Part shown: piece after piece, positions 1-8,556 of the stretch
Layout: each line of letters opens with the position of its first letter
Position numbering within the stretch: position 1 is the stretch's first letter
From: Fortiea sp. LEGE XX443
Lineage (GTDB): Bacteria; Cyanobacteriota; Cyanobacteriia; Cyanobacteriales; Nostocaceae
Assembly (NCBI RefSeq): GCF_015206815.1
Contig: NZ_JADEXZ010000067.1
Location: 1 to 33,122 of the forward strand
Reading direction: 5' to 3'
Length of the DNA: 33,122 nt
Program-made: the position numbers and the translations under genes
Notes under the pieces: model-generated
The model's input: the letters and a program-made list of their open reading frames with translations, nothing else
What the model was told of the DNA's origin: nothing
Databases searched by the model: none

Positions 1-67
1 CCTTTTAATTGCTGTGCAGTTTCCTTCAACAAATGCTTTAGTGAATCTGTTAATTCCATTGACACCT

Positions 68-569
68 ATGCACATCCAAAATCGAATCATCATTGAATTT
101 ACTACAAAAAGGGAAGGGAAAGGTTGCTAACGGCAACCTTTCCCTTCCCGCCACCGGAATGATTATCATTTTTATAAGTTGTATACTTTATTCTCTGGAA
201 GTCCCTAAAGACTTAAGAGAAGCAGTTGCTCTTCAAATTCAAAAGAAAACGCTTACCAAAACAGAAGTTCTAGATTCACTCACAACAATTCGTCGTCAAA
301 CTGCAATCAATTCTGAATCTGGTGTAGCTGAAAAGGGAAGTTTACGCTCTTTTCGTGTGGTGATTCGTGGACTTGAGTTTAAAGCTGATTTAGTATTTGA
401 AACGCAACCAAATCAAGAAATATTGTCAATTTTAGCAGTGGGTACACTAGCACTAAGACGTATAGGAAGTGGACGGAATCGAGGTCGAGGATATGTACGA
501 TGTACTCTGCATGATGATTCAGGAACAGAAATTACACAAAAGTATATAAGCCTATTTGGAAAAATTTAA
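68..569 (+). pseudogene. Broken Cas7-like RAMP protein of the type III-D operon
   Basis: The C-terminal ~125 codons look like a RAMP/Cas7 protein: a segment with VPKDLREAV, then LTTIRRQTAINSESGVAEKG, and a glycine/arginine-rich loop RRIGSGRNRGRG near the end. The usual N-terminal half (first strand, catalytic Asp loop, 'PGSSLKG'-type motif) is missing. A plausible true start is ATG at 68, giving MHIQNRIIIEFTTK, a typical RAMP first strand, but this frame stops inside a 39-bp palindrome (111-149). The C-terminal part continues in the next frame, open from a TTG at 93. I infer that roughly 90-100 codons were lost and replaced by the palindrome and an AT-rich piece. It lies 11 bp before csx10 and would be a backbone Cas7 subunit of the complex. 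The alternative is a short functional ORF from TTG93 (158 aa), which I think less likely. Confidence 0.6.
111..149 (-). terminator. 39-bp perfect palindrome inside the broken cas7 gene
   Basis: Two 17-bp arms (111-127 and 133-149) are exact reverse complements around a 5-nt loop. They are rich in G/A on one side and C/T on the other. On the minus strand the hairpin is followed directly by TTTTT (106-110), the classic layout of an intrinsic terminator. On the plus strand no T-run follows at once. It interrupts RAMP coding sequence, so it probably arrived with a rearrangement. No target-site duplication is visible. Confidence 0.5.
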
Positions 570-580
570 CCAAAAAGAAA

Positions 581-2158
581 ATGAAAACAATAACTTTTTC
601 ATTGCATACTCAACAACCACTACTGGCTACTTCATTCCGAGGCGATCCAAATAGTGATGTTTCCTACAATCATATTCCTGGTAGTATGATTCGCGGTGCA
701 ATAATTGGACGTTATATGAAAGAATATCATTTATCAGATTTAGATTTGAATGATAATGTAGTAAAACGTCTTTTTTTTGATAAAAATACTTGCTATCTAA
801 ATGGTTATCTGCTAAGTCAGAAGGGAAAGCGCACCTTACCCGTACCTCTTTCTTGGTTTAAAGATAAGGATGCAGAACTGAGTAAAAATTTACCCCCTAT
901 GTGGGTTTATGATTTCAGTATTGATGGAGAAGAGAAGCCAGAAACACCGAAGCTTGTTGGAGAATCTTTCTGGACAAAAGAGGGTGAAGTTACATTCTAC
1001 AAAGAAAAGCGGCGGATTAATATTCATAATCGACGCGATCGCAAAAAAGGACGCTCTACTCAAGAAGAAGGGGAAATATTTTGTTACGATGCCATAGATA
1101 CTGGACAAGTTTTTCAAGCTGTCATTTTGTGCGATGAAACTGACGCAGACTTTTTGAAAAATTTTCTCCAAAAATCAGCAGATATTTGGCTAGGTGGTTC
1201 TCAAAGTGCAGGTTACGGACATACGAAAATATCTGATGTGAATTGTCACGACACTTGGAATGAAATCAATATTCCAGCTACTGAACGTACTAACTGTGAA
1301 TATTTAACAATTACACTTTTGAGTGATTTGATATTACGTGATGAGTGGGGTCAATACGCTGTTATTCCACCATCAAGACAACATGCAACACCAGCACCAT
1401 TGACAAAAGAACTAGAAAAAGTTTTGGGGACACTTAAACCACAACGTAGCTTTGCTGGTAACAATGTAGTAGGTGGATTTAATCGCAAATGGGGATTACC
1501 TTTACCTCAAATTCCAGTATTAAAAGCAGGAAGCGTATTTGTTTTTGATAATATTTCTTTAACTTCAGAGCAAATTCAACAATTAGAAAATTTAGGCATT
1601 GGTGAGCGCCGACTTGAAGGTTTTGGCAGAGTTGCTGTTAATTGGTTGGAAGAACGACATTTTAATGCAAAAAAAACCGAACCTCCGAAACTATCCGATC
1701 AGCCTGCGTTGAAACTACAAGTATCACAAACTTTAGCAGCACAAATGGCAGAAAGATTACTGCATCAAAAAATGGAACAAGCATTACAAAAGCAAATTGG
1801 TTATTTAAAAATAGAAGGTCAAATCAGCAATAGCCAACTATCTCGCTTGCAGATGGTAGCACGACAAGCATTATCAACAGGAGACTGTGATTTAGTTCTA
1901 TCTTTTCTGAATAATCTTCCTTCTAATGCAAGTGGTCAATTTGAAAGAGCGAAAATAAGTGATAAATCTCTTAAAGAAAAGCTTTATGAATGGCTCAACA
2001 ATCCCATATCTTGGATTGGAAACTCACAAAAAGTCAAAATTACAGATGTAGAGAGAAGTATTACAGATAAGTTTGCTACTCAAAATAAACTTGCTGAGAA
2101 ATATACATTGCGTTTAATTATGGCAGTAGCTAAAAAGGCAACAAAGGAGAAAAAATGA
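581..2158 (+). CDS. csx10: Csx10: type III-D Cas5-like RAMP with helical Cas11-like tail
   Basis: 525 aa. This is a RAMP protein of the type III-D interference complex, where Csx10 takes the Cas5 role of holding the crRNA 5' tag next to Cas10. HIPGSMIRGAIIGRY (residues 31-45) is the RAMP 'PGS-RG' motif, and CYLNGYLL...LPVPLSW (71-92) is typical of Csx10. Glycine-rich loops occur at WLGGSQSAGYG (203-213) and GIGERRLEGFGRV (339-351). From about residue 375 to the end the sequence is Gln/Leu/Lys-rich, without glycine loops and predicted helical, and resembles a fused small subunit (Cas11). The start ATG lies 11 bp after the preceding stop. The stop overlaps the next start (ATGA). The Csx10 call is firm. 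The Cas11 reading of the tail is inference. Confidence 0.85.
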   Translation: MKTITFSLHTQQPLLATSFRGDPNSDVSYNHIPGSMIRGAIIGRYMKEYHLSDLDLNDNVVKRLFFDKNTCYLNGYLLSQKGKRTLPVPLSWFKDKDAELSKNLPPMWVYDFSIDGEEKPETPKLVGESFWTKEGEVTFYKEKRRINIHNRRDRKKGRSTQEEGEIFCYDAIDTGQVFQAVILCDETDADFLKNFLQKSADIWLGGSQSAGYGHTKISDVNCHDTWNEINIPATERTNCEYLTITLLSDLILRDEWGQYAVIPPSRQHATPAPLTKELEKVLGTLKPQRSFAGNNVVGGFNRKWGLPLPQIPVLKAGSVFVFDNISLTSEQIQQLENLGIGERRLEGFGRVAVNWLEERHFNAKKTEPPKLSDQPALKLQVSQTLAAQMAERLLHQKMEQALQKQIGYLKIEGQISNSQLSRLQMVARQALSTGDCDLVLSFLNNLPSNASGQFERAKISDKSLKEKLYEWLNNPISWIGNSQKVKITDVERSITDKFATQNKLAEKYTLRLIMAVAKKATKEKK

Positions 2159-3573
2159 TTAATGAATGCCTAAGACATCGCAATCAGCGTCAAATTATTG
2201 AACGGATTATTGTACGTGGTACATTAGTGTTAGATACTCCAACTTGTTTGGGAAGTGGTGATGCTGAAGGTGATACTGATTTAGTTATTTTACGTGACAG
2301 TGTAGAAGATAAAGCATTACTAATGGGTTCTTCCATTGCTGGAGCATTACGTAATTATTTACGAGATCATGAATATGGTTATAATGCAGAAGAAATATCT
2401 GTATTATTTGGTGGAAAACGTAGTGAGGATGAAGGAGAACAAAGTCCTTTAATTATTAATGATGCCATTAGTAACACTATCCCTCATATAGAATTGCGAG
2501 ATGGAGTCAAAATTAGCAGTATTACCAGAACTGCTGAAGATGGACAAAAATATGACTTGGAGTTGCTGGAAGCTGGAACGCAATTTAATATTGGTTTTGA
2601 ATTATTAATAGAAAATAATCGAGAACAATTAATTAAAGAGTTAGTAATTGTTCTCAAAGGATTAGAAAAGGGTGCAATTTCTATTGGTATGAAAAAGCAA
2701 CGTGGTTTTGGTTGCTGTCACGTAAAAGAATGGCAAGTATGGCAATTTGACTTGCAACAATATGATGACATGATAGCGTGGTTAACTTTCCCTGATTGGA
2801 CAACAGGTTTGTTAACAGAATATTGTACATACAAATCAATTATCGATGCTTTAAGTGTATCTCTGGATGGAGAAGATAAACGCGATCGCCTAACCATTAA
2901 TGCTACATTCACCCTTGCTACCCCTGTATTAATTCGTTCTAGTCAAGCTTCCAGCCATAAAGCACCAGATGTCGTACACCTCAAATCTCGACGGGATGGA
3001 GAGTTTCAACCAGTGTTATCTGGTACAAGTTTAGCAGGGGTATTACGCCATCGTGCAGAACGAATTGTTAATACTCTCCACAAAAATACAAATATTATTG
3101 ATGAAATATTTGGTGTTGATTTCAGCAAGGATAAAACTAAGAAAGCAAAAGCAAGTCGTTTGATGGTTCATGAGAGTGTCATTAAAGAAACAATAGATTT
3201 GGTACAAAATCGTATAGCTATTGACCGTTTTACAGGCGGTGCTTTACATGGTGCATTATTTAATGAGCAACCAATTTTTGGGAGCGATAAAACAGAGTTA
3301 AAACTGGAATTGGAGTTACGTCAACCGAAACCTCATGAAATTGGTTTATTACTATTATTAGTTAAAGATTTGTGGACAGGAGATTTACCTGTTGGTGGTA
3401 CAAGTAGCATTGGAAGGGGAAGATTGCAGGGGAAAGAGGCAATAATTACTTTAACTTCAGGAAATAAAATTTGGAATATTACCCAAACTTCAAAAGATGA
3501 ACCTTTAACTATAGATAATCCTGAAGATTTAGAAAAATTTGTTGATGCCTTAAATGAGGAGGTAGTTGCTTGA
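2155..3573 (+). CDS. Double-RAMP Cas7 protein (Csm3-Csm3 type, 'Cas7-2x')
   Basis: 472 aa with two Cas7/Csm3-like RAMP units in tandem. Unit 1 (about 15-200) has GSGDAEGDTDLVILRD (33-48, candidate catalytic Asp42), MGSSIAGALR (57-66) and a glycine loop GMKKQRGFG (178-186). Unit 2 (about 245-435) has KAPDVVHL with candidate Asp272, LSGTSLAGVLRHRAE (288-302), RIAIDRFTGGAL (353-364) and a second loop GGTSSIGRGRL (414-424). Such Cas7 subunits line the crRNA and cut target RNA through the loop Asp. Two fused copies are a hallmark of III-D variants. The start ATG overlaps the csx10 stop by 4 nt and follows AAAGGAG, so the two genes are probably translationally coupled. Confidence 0.88.
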   Translation: MINECLRHRNQRQIIERIIVRGTLVLDTPTCLGSGDAEGDTDLVILRDSVEDKALLMGSSIAGALRNYLRDHEYGYNAEEISVLFGGKRSEDEGEQSPLIINDAISNTIPHIELRDGVKISSITRTAEDGQKYDLELLEAGTQFNIGFELLIENNREQLIKELVIVLKGLEKGAISIGMKKQRGFGCCHVKEWQVWQFDLQQYDDMIAWLTFPDWTTGLLTEYCTYKSIIDALSVSLDGEDKRDRLTINATFTLATPVLIRSSQASSHKAPDVVHLKSRRDGEFQPVLSGTSLAGVLRHRAERIVNTLHKNTNIIDEIFGVDFSKDKTKKAKASRLMVHESVIKETIDLVQNRIAIDRFTGGALHGALFNEQPIFGSDKTELKLELELRQPKPHEIGLLLLLVKDLWTGDLPVGGTSSIGRGRLQGKEAIITLTSGNKIWNITQTSKDEPLTIDNPEDLEKFVDALNEEVVA

Positions 3574-4133
3574 ATAAACCAATATGTAAGCTTTTAGATA
3601 TTTCAACCAATTTAGATATAAATCAATGGTTAGAACAACAAGCTGAAGAATATCAATTAAAGTTTCTGTTAGCTCACGCAGAAGATGGCGTGATTTGGGG
3701 AAAATTTAAAGATGGTAAATTATTAACGGCAGATAGCGTATTTGATTTTTTGCCTAAGTTACGTTCTTTTACTTTGCAACAATGTAGGGCTTTTGGGGAA
3801 ACATCAGAAGTAATGCTTTGGCAGACTGATGAAGGTTTTAAAGCTCGTTTAATTCAAGATGAAAAAAATACAGAATTTATCACCGAAAATCAGATTCTTT
3901 GGGGAACACAAGCAGATAAAATTTGTGGTGATTTTACTTTAGTCTCCGATGGTTCACAAGGTTTACGTCATGCGGTGCCTTTAACTGATATTGAATTTGA
4001 TAAGAATCAGAAATTATATCGTCCTTTGCGTTTAAATGTTCATCACTATATTGATTACGGTGATTCGGGTGTAGCTCGAATTGATCTGAGTCGTTTGGTT
4101 AACTTAACTACCTTTAAGGAGATTAAAAAATGA
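3570..4133 (+). CDS. csx19: Csx19-like (TIGR03984-type) CRISPR-associated protein
   Basis: 187 aa. The order of short motifs fits the Csx19/TIGR03984 family found in III-D operons: FGETSEVMLWQTDEGFKARL (92-111), then LWGTQADK, then FTLVSDGSQGLRHAVPL. The C-terminal third ends in a VHHYIDY...GVARIDLSRL segment. In III-D complexes Csx19 is an accessory subunit of the effector. No catalytic motif is visible. The start is TTG at 3570, which overlaps the previous stop (TTGA). The strong ribosome site GAGGAGGT at 3556-3563, 6 nt upstream, supports this rare start. The stop overlaps the next gene by 4 nt. Position between two Cas7-type genes adds support. Confidence 0.78.
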   Translation: MNKPICKLLDISTNLDINQWLEQQAEEYQLKFLLAHAEDGVIWGKFKDGKLLTADSVFDFLPKLRSFTLQQCRAFGETSEVMLWQTDEGFKARLIQDEKNTEFITENQILWGTQADKICGDFTLVSDGSQGLRHAVPLTDIEFDKNQKLYRPLRLNVHHYIDYGDSGVARIDLSRLVNLTTFKEIKK

Positions 4134-6292
4134 ATCCAAGACATATTTCTAAAGTTCTAGATGATCGTAAAGCAATAGCCCCCTATAACTTTGTAGAGTT
4201 ACCAGAAAAAGTTGTTGAAGTATCACCAGAATCTCTACCACAAGAAAACCGCTATTATTTACAAAGCGAAAATCGCTATACTGGTAGAATTGAATGTACT
4301 TTAACCACTGAATCACCACTTTACATTCGCTGTGGATTAACAAAAGAAGAGTTTGAATGTGGTGCAGAATCAAAAGATTTACCAGATTTCTTTTATACTA
4401 ATCCTTCAGAAAAATATACAAAGCCTGTTATTCCTGGTAGTAGTTTGCGGGGAATGCTGCGGAATTTAGTTGAGATTGTTAGCTTTAGTAAAATTGATAA
4501 GTTAACAAAAAATAACTTAGTTTATCGTGCAGTTGGAGACAGAACTTCATTAGGAGATAAATATCGTGAGTATCTTCTAAAAAAAGAAGGTAGTAATACT
4601 TACTCTTTTTTAATGCAGGCAGGTTTTATAACTAAACAAGGTTCTAATTGGGCTATCCGTCCTGCAAATGAAATAATTGATGGAGTATCTTTTGCCAGAA
4701 TTGAAAGAAATAATATACCAAGAGGTTTGCGACGTTGGCACCATTCACGTAATGCTTTAGAGATAAGTGTTCAAGTTGATCCACTTCGCTCACATCCTCA
4801 TAATGAAGGAAGAGTGAAGCTACGTTATGCAAAGGCAAATTCAATAAATAATGGCGACATCAATGCTGTAGTTGTTAAAACAGGTTCTGCTCCGCGCAAA
4901 CATATGGAATTTGTTTTTGGGTTTCCTAAGTCAAATGCAAATGATGATATTACTATTCCTAATGAAATGATTCAGGAATATAAAGAACAGATTACTGAGG
5001 GACAAAAGCAATTGCTAGGTGAAGAAGCTGTTTTACAAGAAATGCAACCAGTTTTTTATATTATTCAAGATAGTAAATTAGTTTTCTTTGGACACGCAAT
5101 GATGTTTCGTCTACCTTATGAAAAATCAGTTGAAAAATTTATACCTGAAGAATTCCGTAATTCAGAAATTATTGATATTGCAGAATCTATTTTCGGTTGG
5201 GTTAAAGAGGAAAAGTCAAATAAATACCAAGCTAGAAGTAGTAGAATTTTTATAACCGATGCGACTTGTGTGACAACTGATAAAACTATTTGGCAAACAG
5301 GAGATCCCGATAAAACTATCAAACCTAAAATATTGGGTAGCCCTAAACCTACGACATTTCAACATTACTTAGTGCAAACTAATACTGACCGTAAGGAGCT
5401 ACAACATTATGCTAAACAACCAAAGCTTGAAACTGTCATACGAGGACATAAACTATACTGGCATAAAGGCTCTTCACCTCCTATTGAACTTGATAATCAA
5501 GTTTCAGAAAGTCAGACAACTACAATTAAACCTATCCAACCAGGCATAACTTTTAAGTTCAAAGTATATTTTGAAAATTTAAGCGCTATTGAGCTTGGGA
5601 CAATTTTGTGGGTACTTGACATTGCCCAAAGTGATAAATACCGTCTCAAACTTGGTATGGGTAAACCTTTAGGTATGGGTGCTGTTAAGATTGAGCCGCA
5701 GTTGTATTTGAGCGATCGCCCATCTCGATATAGTAAGCTATTTAATGGTAATAACTGGGCAAATGAGGAAACTAAAGTTCTAAGTGAATATTATACAAAT
5801 TTTATAAAACTATTTGAAAAACATATTCTTGATAACATTGGTGTAGAAGATTATCCAAAAGAAAAGAATAAATGTGAAATAGACAGCATTTCACATTTAC
5901 CTAGAATCGAAATGCTATTAGCTATGTTGACTTGGGATAACTCTCTGAACATTGATCAAGTAACTCGATATATGGAAATTGAGCGAGATGTTAATAAGTT
6001 CCATATTGGTAGACCTAAACCTAGAGATAAAACTATCAACGAATACCAAGAACGTCCTGTACTACCAACTCCACTCCAAGTAATGGGATGGGATGATAGG
6101 CGCAGATTTGATCATTCTTCTCCTTCACCTTCAAATTCAGGTAGTTTTACTAATGTTCCAAAACCTAAACCTAAAGGCAATGATGTAGGTAAACCAATAC
6201 GAAAAAATCAGCAATCTCAAGAAAAGCCAAAAGGGAACTCAGAAGGAGGTAATAATGCTGCTTGGGCTAGACCAGCAAAACCTAAAAAATAA
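4130..6292 (+). CDS. TIGR03986-type RAMP protein (Cas7 with large insertion)
   Basis: 720 aa. The N-terminal IAPYNFVELPEKVVE (residues 16-30) is the signature start of the TIGR03986 RAMP family. RAMP features follow: first strand GRIECTLTTESPLYIRCG (52-69), Asp-containing loop near 82-86, PVIPGSSLRGMLRNLVE (99-115), RIFITDA near 373, and a repeated glycine loop LGMGKPLGMGAVKI near 507-520. The core halves are separated by some 350 residues, as in the 'Cas7-insertion' subunit of III-Dv-like complexes. The last ~80 residues are Pro/Lys/Asn/Ser-rich and probably disordered. ATG overlaps the csx19 stop and follows AAGGAG. This is the last gene of the operon. Confident on family, less on the exact role. 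Confidence 0.85.
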   Translation: MNPRHISKVLDDRKAIAPYNFVELPEKVVEVSPESLPQENRYYLQSENRYTGRIECTLTTESPLYIRCGLTKEEFECGAESKDLPDFFYTNPSEKYTKPVIPGSSLRGMLRNLVEIVSFSKIDKLTKNNLVYRAVGDRTSLGDKYREYLLKKEGSNTYSFLMQAGFITKQGSNWAIRPANEIIDGVSFARIERNNIPRGLRRWHHSRNALEISVQVDPLRSHPHNEGRVKLRYAKANSINNGDINAVVVKTGSAPRKHMEFVFGFPKSNANDDITIPNEMIQEYKEQITEGQKQLLGEEAVLQEMQPVFYIIQDSKLVFFGHAMMFRLPYEKSVEKFIPEEFRNSEIIDIAESIFGWVKEEKSNKYQARSSRIFITDATCVTTDKTIWQTGDPDKTIKPKILGSPKPTTFQHYLVQTNTDRKELQHYAKQPKLETVIRGHKLYWHKGSSPPIELDNQVSESQTTTIKPIQPGITFKFKVYFENLSAIELGTILWVLDIAQSDKYRLKLGMGKPLGMGAVKIEPQLYLSDRPSRYSKLFNGNNWANEETKVLSEYYTNFIKLFEKHILDNIGVEDYPKEKNKCEIDSISHLPRIEMLLAMLTWDNSLNIDQVTRYMEIERDVNKFHIGRPKPRDKTINEYQERPVLPTPLQVMGWDDRRRFDHSSPSPSNSGSFTNVPKPKPKGNDVGKPIRKNQQSQEKPKGNSEGGNNAAWARPAKPKK

Positions 6293-6336
6293 GTGCGATC
6301 GCTCACCTGTCTAAATCCATAAAATCGATAACTTGA

Positions 6337-6942
6337 TTATCTAAATATAGAAGGTAGCAAACTAGGTGCTAACCATAGCCCATAACCAATAAATGCAAAT
6401 AATAATGTAATTAAAGTCGTAAGAATATAGCCAACACAAATCAGTAAACCGTCAGACTCGATGGTAGCAACTGCCAAAAGTAAAATCCCAATAGTTGGTA
6501 TGGGATTAGTAAAAGGAATTGGCAACATTAGCAATATTGTTAACCAAGAAATGCAAAGTCCATTGAGCCGCCAAGTTAAAGGATTTTGCGCTATTTTTTT
6601 CAACCGAGGGCGAGTAATTTTTTCTAAAATTTTGGTGAGACGTTGCAGATTTTTTAAGAGAACTTGGGCAAAGGAGCGAGGAAATTTATATTTGGCGATT
6701 TGTTTGGGAAGCCAAGGCGATCGCCTACCTAAAATCATCTGCACTGAAACCAGCAAACAAGCAGCACCAAAAGGGCCAGCCAATCCCGGAGGCATGGGAA
6801 ACAAAAAAGGTAAAACTAATAAGGCAATTACTAGGCTGAAACCTCGTTCGGCTGTCTCTGCCAAAATATCACCTAAAGTTAGGTGTTGATCAGATAAGCG
6901 TTGCAGTAAAGACTTAATTTCTTGAGAAAATCTTAGACGCAT
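6337..6942 (-). CDS. ExoD-like membrane protein
   Basis: 201 aa. The N-terminal LTLGDILAETAERGFSLVIALLVLPFLFP and the following P-PPG-AGPFG stretch match the ExoD family (exopolysaccharide synthesis, ExoD). GRRSPWLP near residues 72-79 is also typical. Four or so hydrophobic segments separated by basic loops point to an inner-membrane protein. Family members were named from an exopolysaccharide mutant, and their biochemical role is unknown. It is convergent with the cas operon (44 bp from its last stop) and 150 bp downstream of the lipid kinase gene on the same strand. Confidence 0.8.
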   Translation of the reverse strand: MRLRFSQEIKSLLQRLSDQHLTLGDILAETAERGFSLVIALLVLPFLFPMPPGLAGPFGAACLLVSVQMILGRRSPWLPKQIAKYKFPRSFAQVLLKNLQRLTKILEKITRPRLKKIAQNPLTWRLNGLCISWLTILLMLPIPFTNPIPTIGILLLAVATIESDGLLICVGYILTTLITLLFAFIGYGLWLAPSLLPSIFR

Positions 6943-7020
6943 GTGGCATGAGTTGGTGTGATTGGCACAAGACCCAGCTTTATTCAGTATATCAATGTGA
7001 ATATGAAGATAAATTCACCC

Positions 7021-7080
7021 AAATGACTAAGCCCCATTGGGGCGGGGTGTAGGGTGTGGGGAAGAAAGAAAAACTCTTCC
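7021..7080. repeat. GC palindrome and G-rich tandem repeat
   Basis: The intergenic stretch between the ExoD-like and lipid kinase genes holds GCCCCATTGGGGC (7031-7043, 5-bp arms) running into tandem GGGTGTA-like heptamers. It resembles the short tandem repeats scattered in Nostocales genomes. No function can be assigned. Confidence 0.5.
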
Positions 7081-7092
7081 CTACTCTCTTGT

Positions 7093-8013
7093 TTATATTG
7101 GTGGTACTAAAACAGTTATGGCTTTGGGTATAACTTGAAATGTGGCAGGAGTGTAAGTGGTGATTTCACCATCAGTATTGATTGGGCGTGGTTTACGAGT
7201 ATAAATTTCAAATTTCTGTCCTTGAAGCGCACGAACACCACGCCAACGAATATGTTTTCCTTGTCGGATTGCAGGTAACAAGGGGATTATTTGCCACCAA
7301 TGTTCCATTTCTAAACTATAGAGATCCAATCTTTGATCATCAATTGTGGCATCATGAACCACCGCCATACCACCGCCATAATAACGACCATTACCGATAG
7401 CTATTTGAACCGTTTTTACACGAAAGGATTGATCCTTCATTCTAATTTCTGCACTAAAAGGTCGAGATTCCCAAATTACTTGTAATGCAGTAGCAGCATA
7501 CGCAAATATTCCCCAACGACGTTTCATCTCTTTAGTAAGTCGTTGAGTAATTTTTACACTTAGCCCCATACTGGCAACGTTGAAAAAGTGCTTACCATTT
7601 ACCCAGCCTAAATCAATGCGGCGCATTTCTCCGTAGGCGATGATTTTACAAGCTTCAGCTAACGAATTAGGAATTGCTAAAGTTCTGGCTAAGTCGTTTG
7701 CAGTTCCCAACGGTAAAATTCCTAAAGGTAATTGGGTTTCAACTAGTGCGTCTACGGCTGCATTGAGAGTACCATCACCACCACCAACGATTACTAAGTC
7801 AACTTCATTCTGGTAGCGCAGTATAATTTCTGAGAGATGTTTGGGATTTTCTGTGGACTCTTCTATTAATTTAAAGCCAAGTTTTTCAAGTTGATCAGTT
7901 GCTTCTAGTAAACGCTTTTCTCCTTGACGGGCATGATGATTGACTAACAGCAGTGCGCGGGAATTTACTGGTAGTGTTCTTTGTCGTGTTTGTGTCCAAT
8001 TATCTCTATCCAT
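7093..8013 (-). CDS. YegS/Rv2252/BmrU-type lipid kinase
   Basis: 306 aa, the usual length for the family. The diacylglycerol-kinase catalytic domain shows LLVNHHARQG (22-31), the nucleotide-binding GGGDGT (77-82) and PLGTANDLAR (101-110). The second domain carries GNGRYYGGGM and a C-terminal RPINTDGE motif, both normal for this fold. It probably phosphorylates diacylglycerol or a related lipid at the membrane using ATP. Cyanobacterial members are not assigned a precise substrate. It reads away from the metal transporter operon across a 543-bp AT-rich gap. Confidence 0.88.
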   Translation of the reverse strand: MDRDNWTQTRQRTLPVNSRALLLVNHHARQGEKRLLEATDQLEKLGFKLIEESTENPKHLSEIILRYQNEVDLVIVGGGDGTLNAAVDALVETQLPLGILPLGTANDLARTLAIPNSLAEACKIIAYGEMRRIDLGWVNGKHFFNVASMGLSVKITQRLTKEMKRRWGIFAYAATALQVIWESRPFSAEIRMKDQSFRVKTVQIAIGNGRYYGGGMAVVHDATIDDQRLDLYSLEMEHWWQIIPLLPAIRQGKHIRWRGVRALQGQKFEIYTRKPRPINTDGEITTYTPATFQVIPKAITVLVPPI

Positions 8014-8556
8014 ATAGTGTAATTAAATTTGACTAATAAAAATTTTGTCAGCTTTTATATTAATTAATACATTTTTTTGATTAAATATGTTCAAAAAGCC
8101 AATATTGATTTATCTGGAAGTGCAATTGAGCAAATACAAGAAAATTTTAAATTAATTTAAATTTGCAAATGATATTAACTTATTATTAATAAATAATAAG
8201 TTTTTGATTAACTATTGTTATTCAAAATATTATTAAATCTGAAAGTAAATATGCTTAGTTTGCTGAATAGGTGAATGCTTAAATAGTATAATATCAGAGT
8301 TGTCTTAAATTTTTCTTAATTATTAAAATCGTGTAGTCAAGGCCACAAAAAAATATACCTTGACATAGACAAACATCTATCTTAAGCATGAACTGAGTTA
8401 ACAGATTTAAAGACAGAATTAATACTGAAACGAGAAAGATATTAAAAAAACATAAAAGTTACACAAAAATCCCTTATTAGGGGATTGTATTAACTAAGAA
8501 CAAAAATATTTACTGATGAATAAATTAACACTCAAAAAATTACTACTATTTAAGTA
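8014..8556. other. AT-rich divergent intergenic region
   Basis: 543 bp between the lipid kinase (minus) and the metal transporter operon (plus), so it must hold both promoters. It is very AT-rich. Visible structure: a perfect 9-bp-arm inverted repeat CTTATTATT/AATAATAAG (8179-8200) followed by TTTTT, and a weak hairpin AATCCC/GGGATT (about 8468-8486). I see no coding potential and no clear metal-regulator box. Confidence 0.5.

Noticed and set aside
1-94. Open frame at the window start ending in TGA at 92-94
   Set aside because: Could be the C-terminus of an upstream cas gene overlapping the cas7 start, but 30 residues show no recognisable feature.
1-6292. CRISPR array near the cas operon
   Set aside because: No series of ~30-40 bp direct repeats with unique spacers is visible anywhere in the window.
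8014-8556. Metal riboswitch before the Mn/Zn transporter
   Set aside because: No conserved yybP-ykoY-like or other riboswitch core could be recognised.
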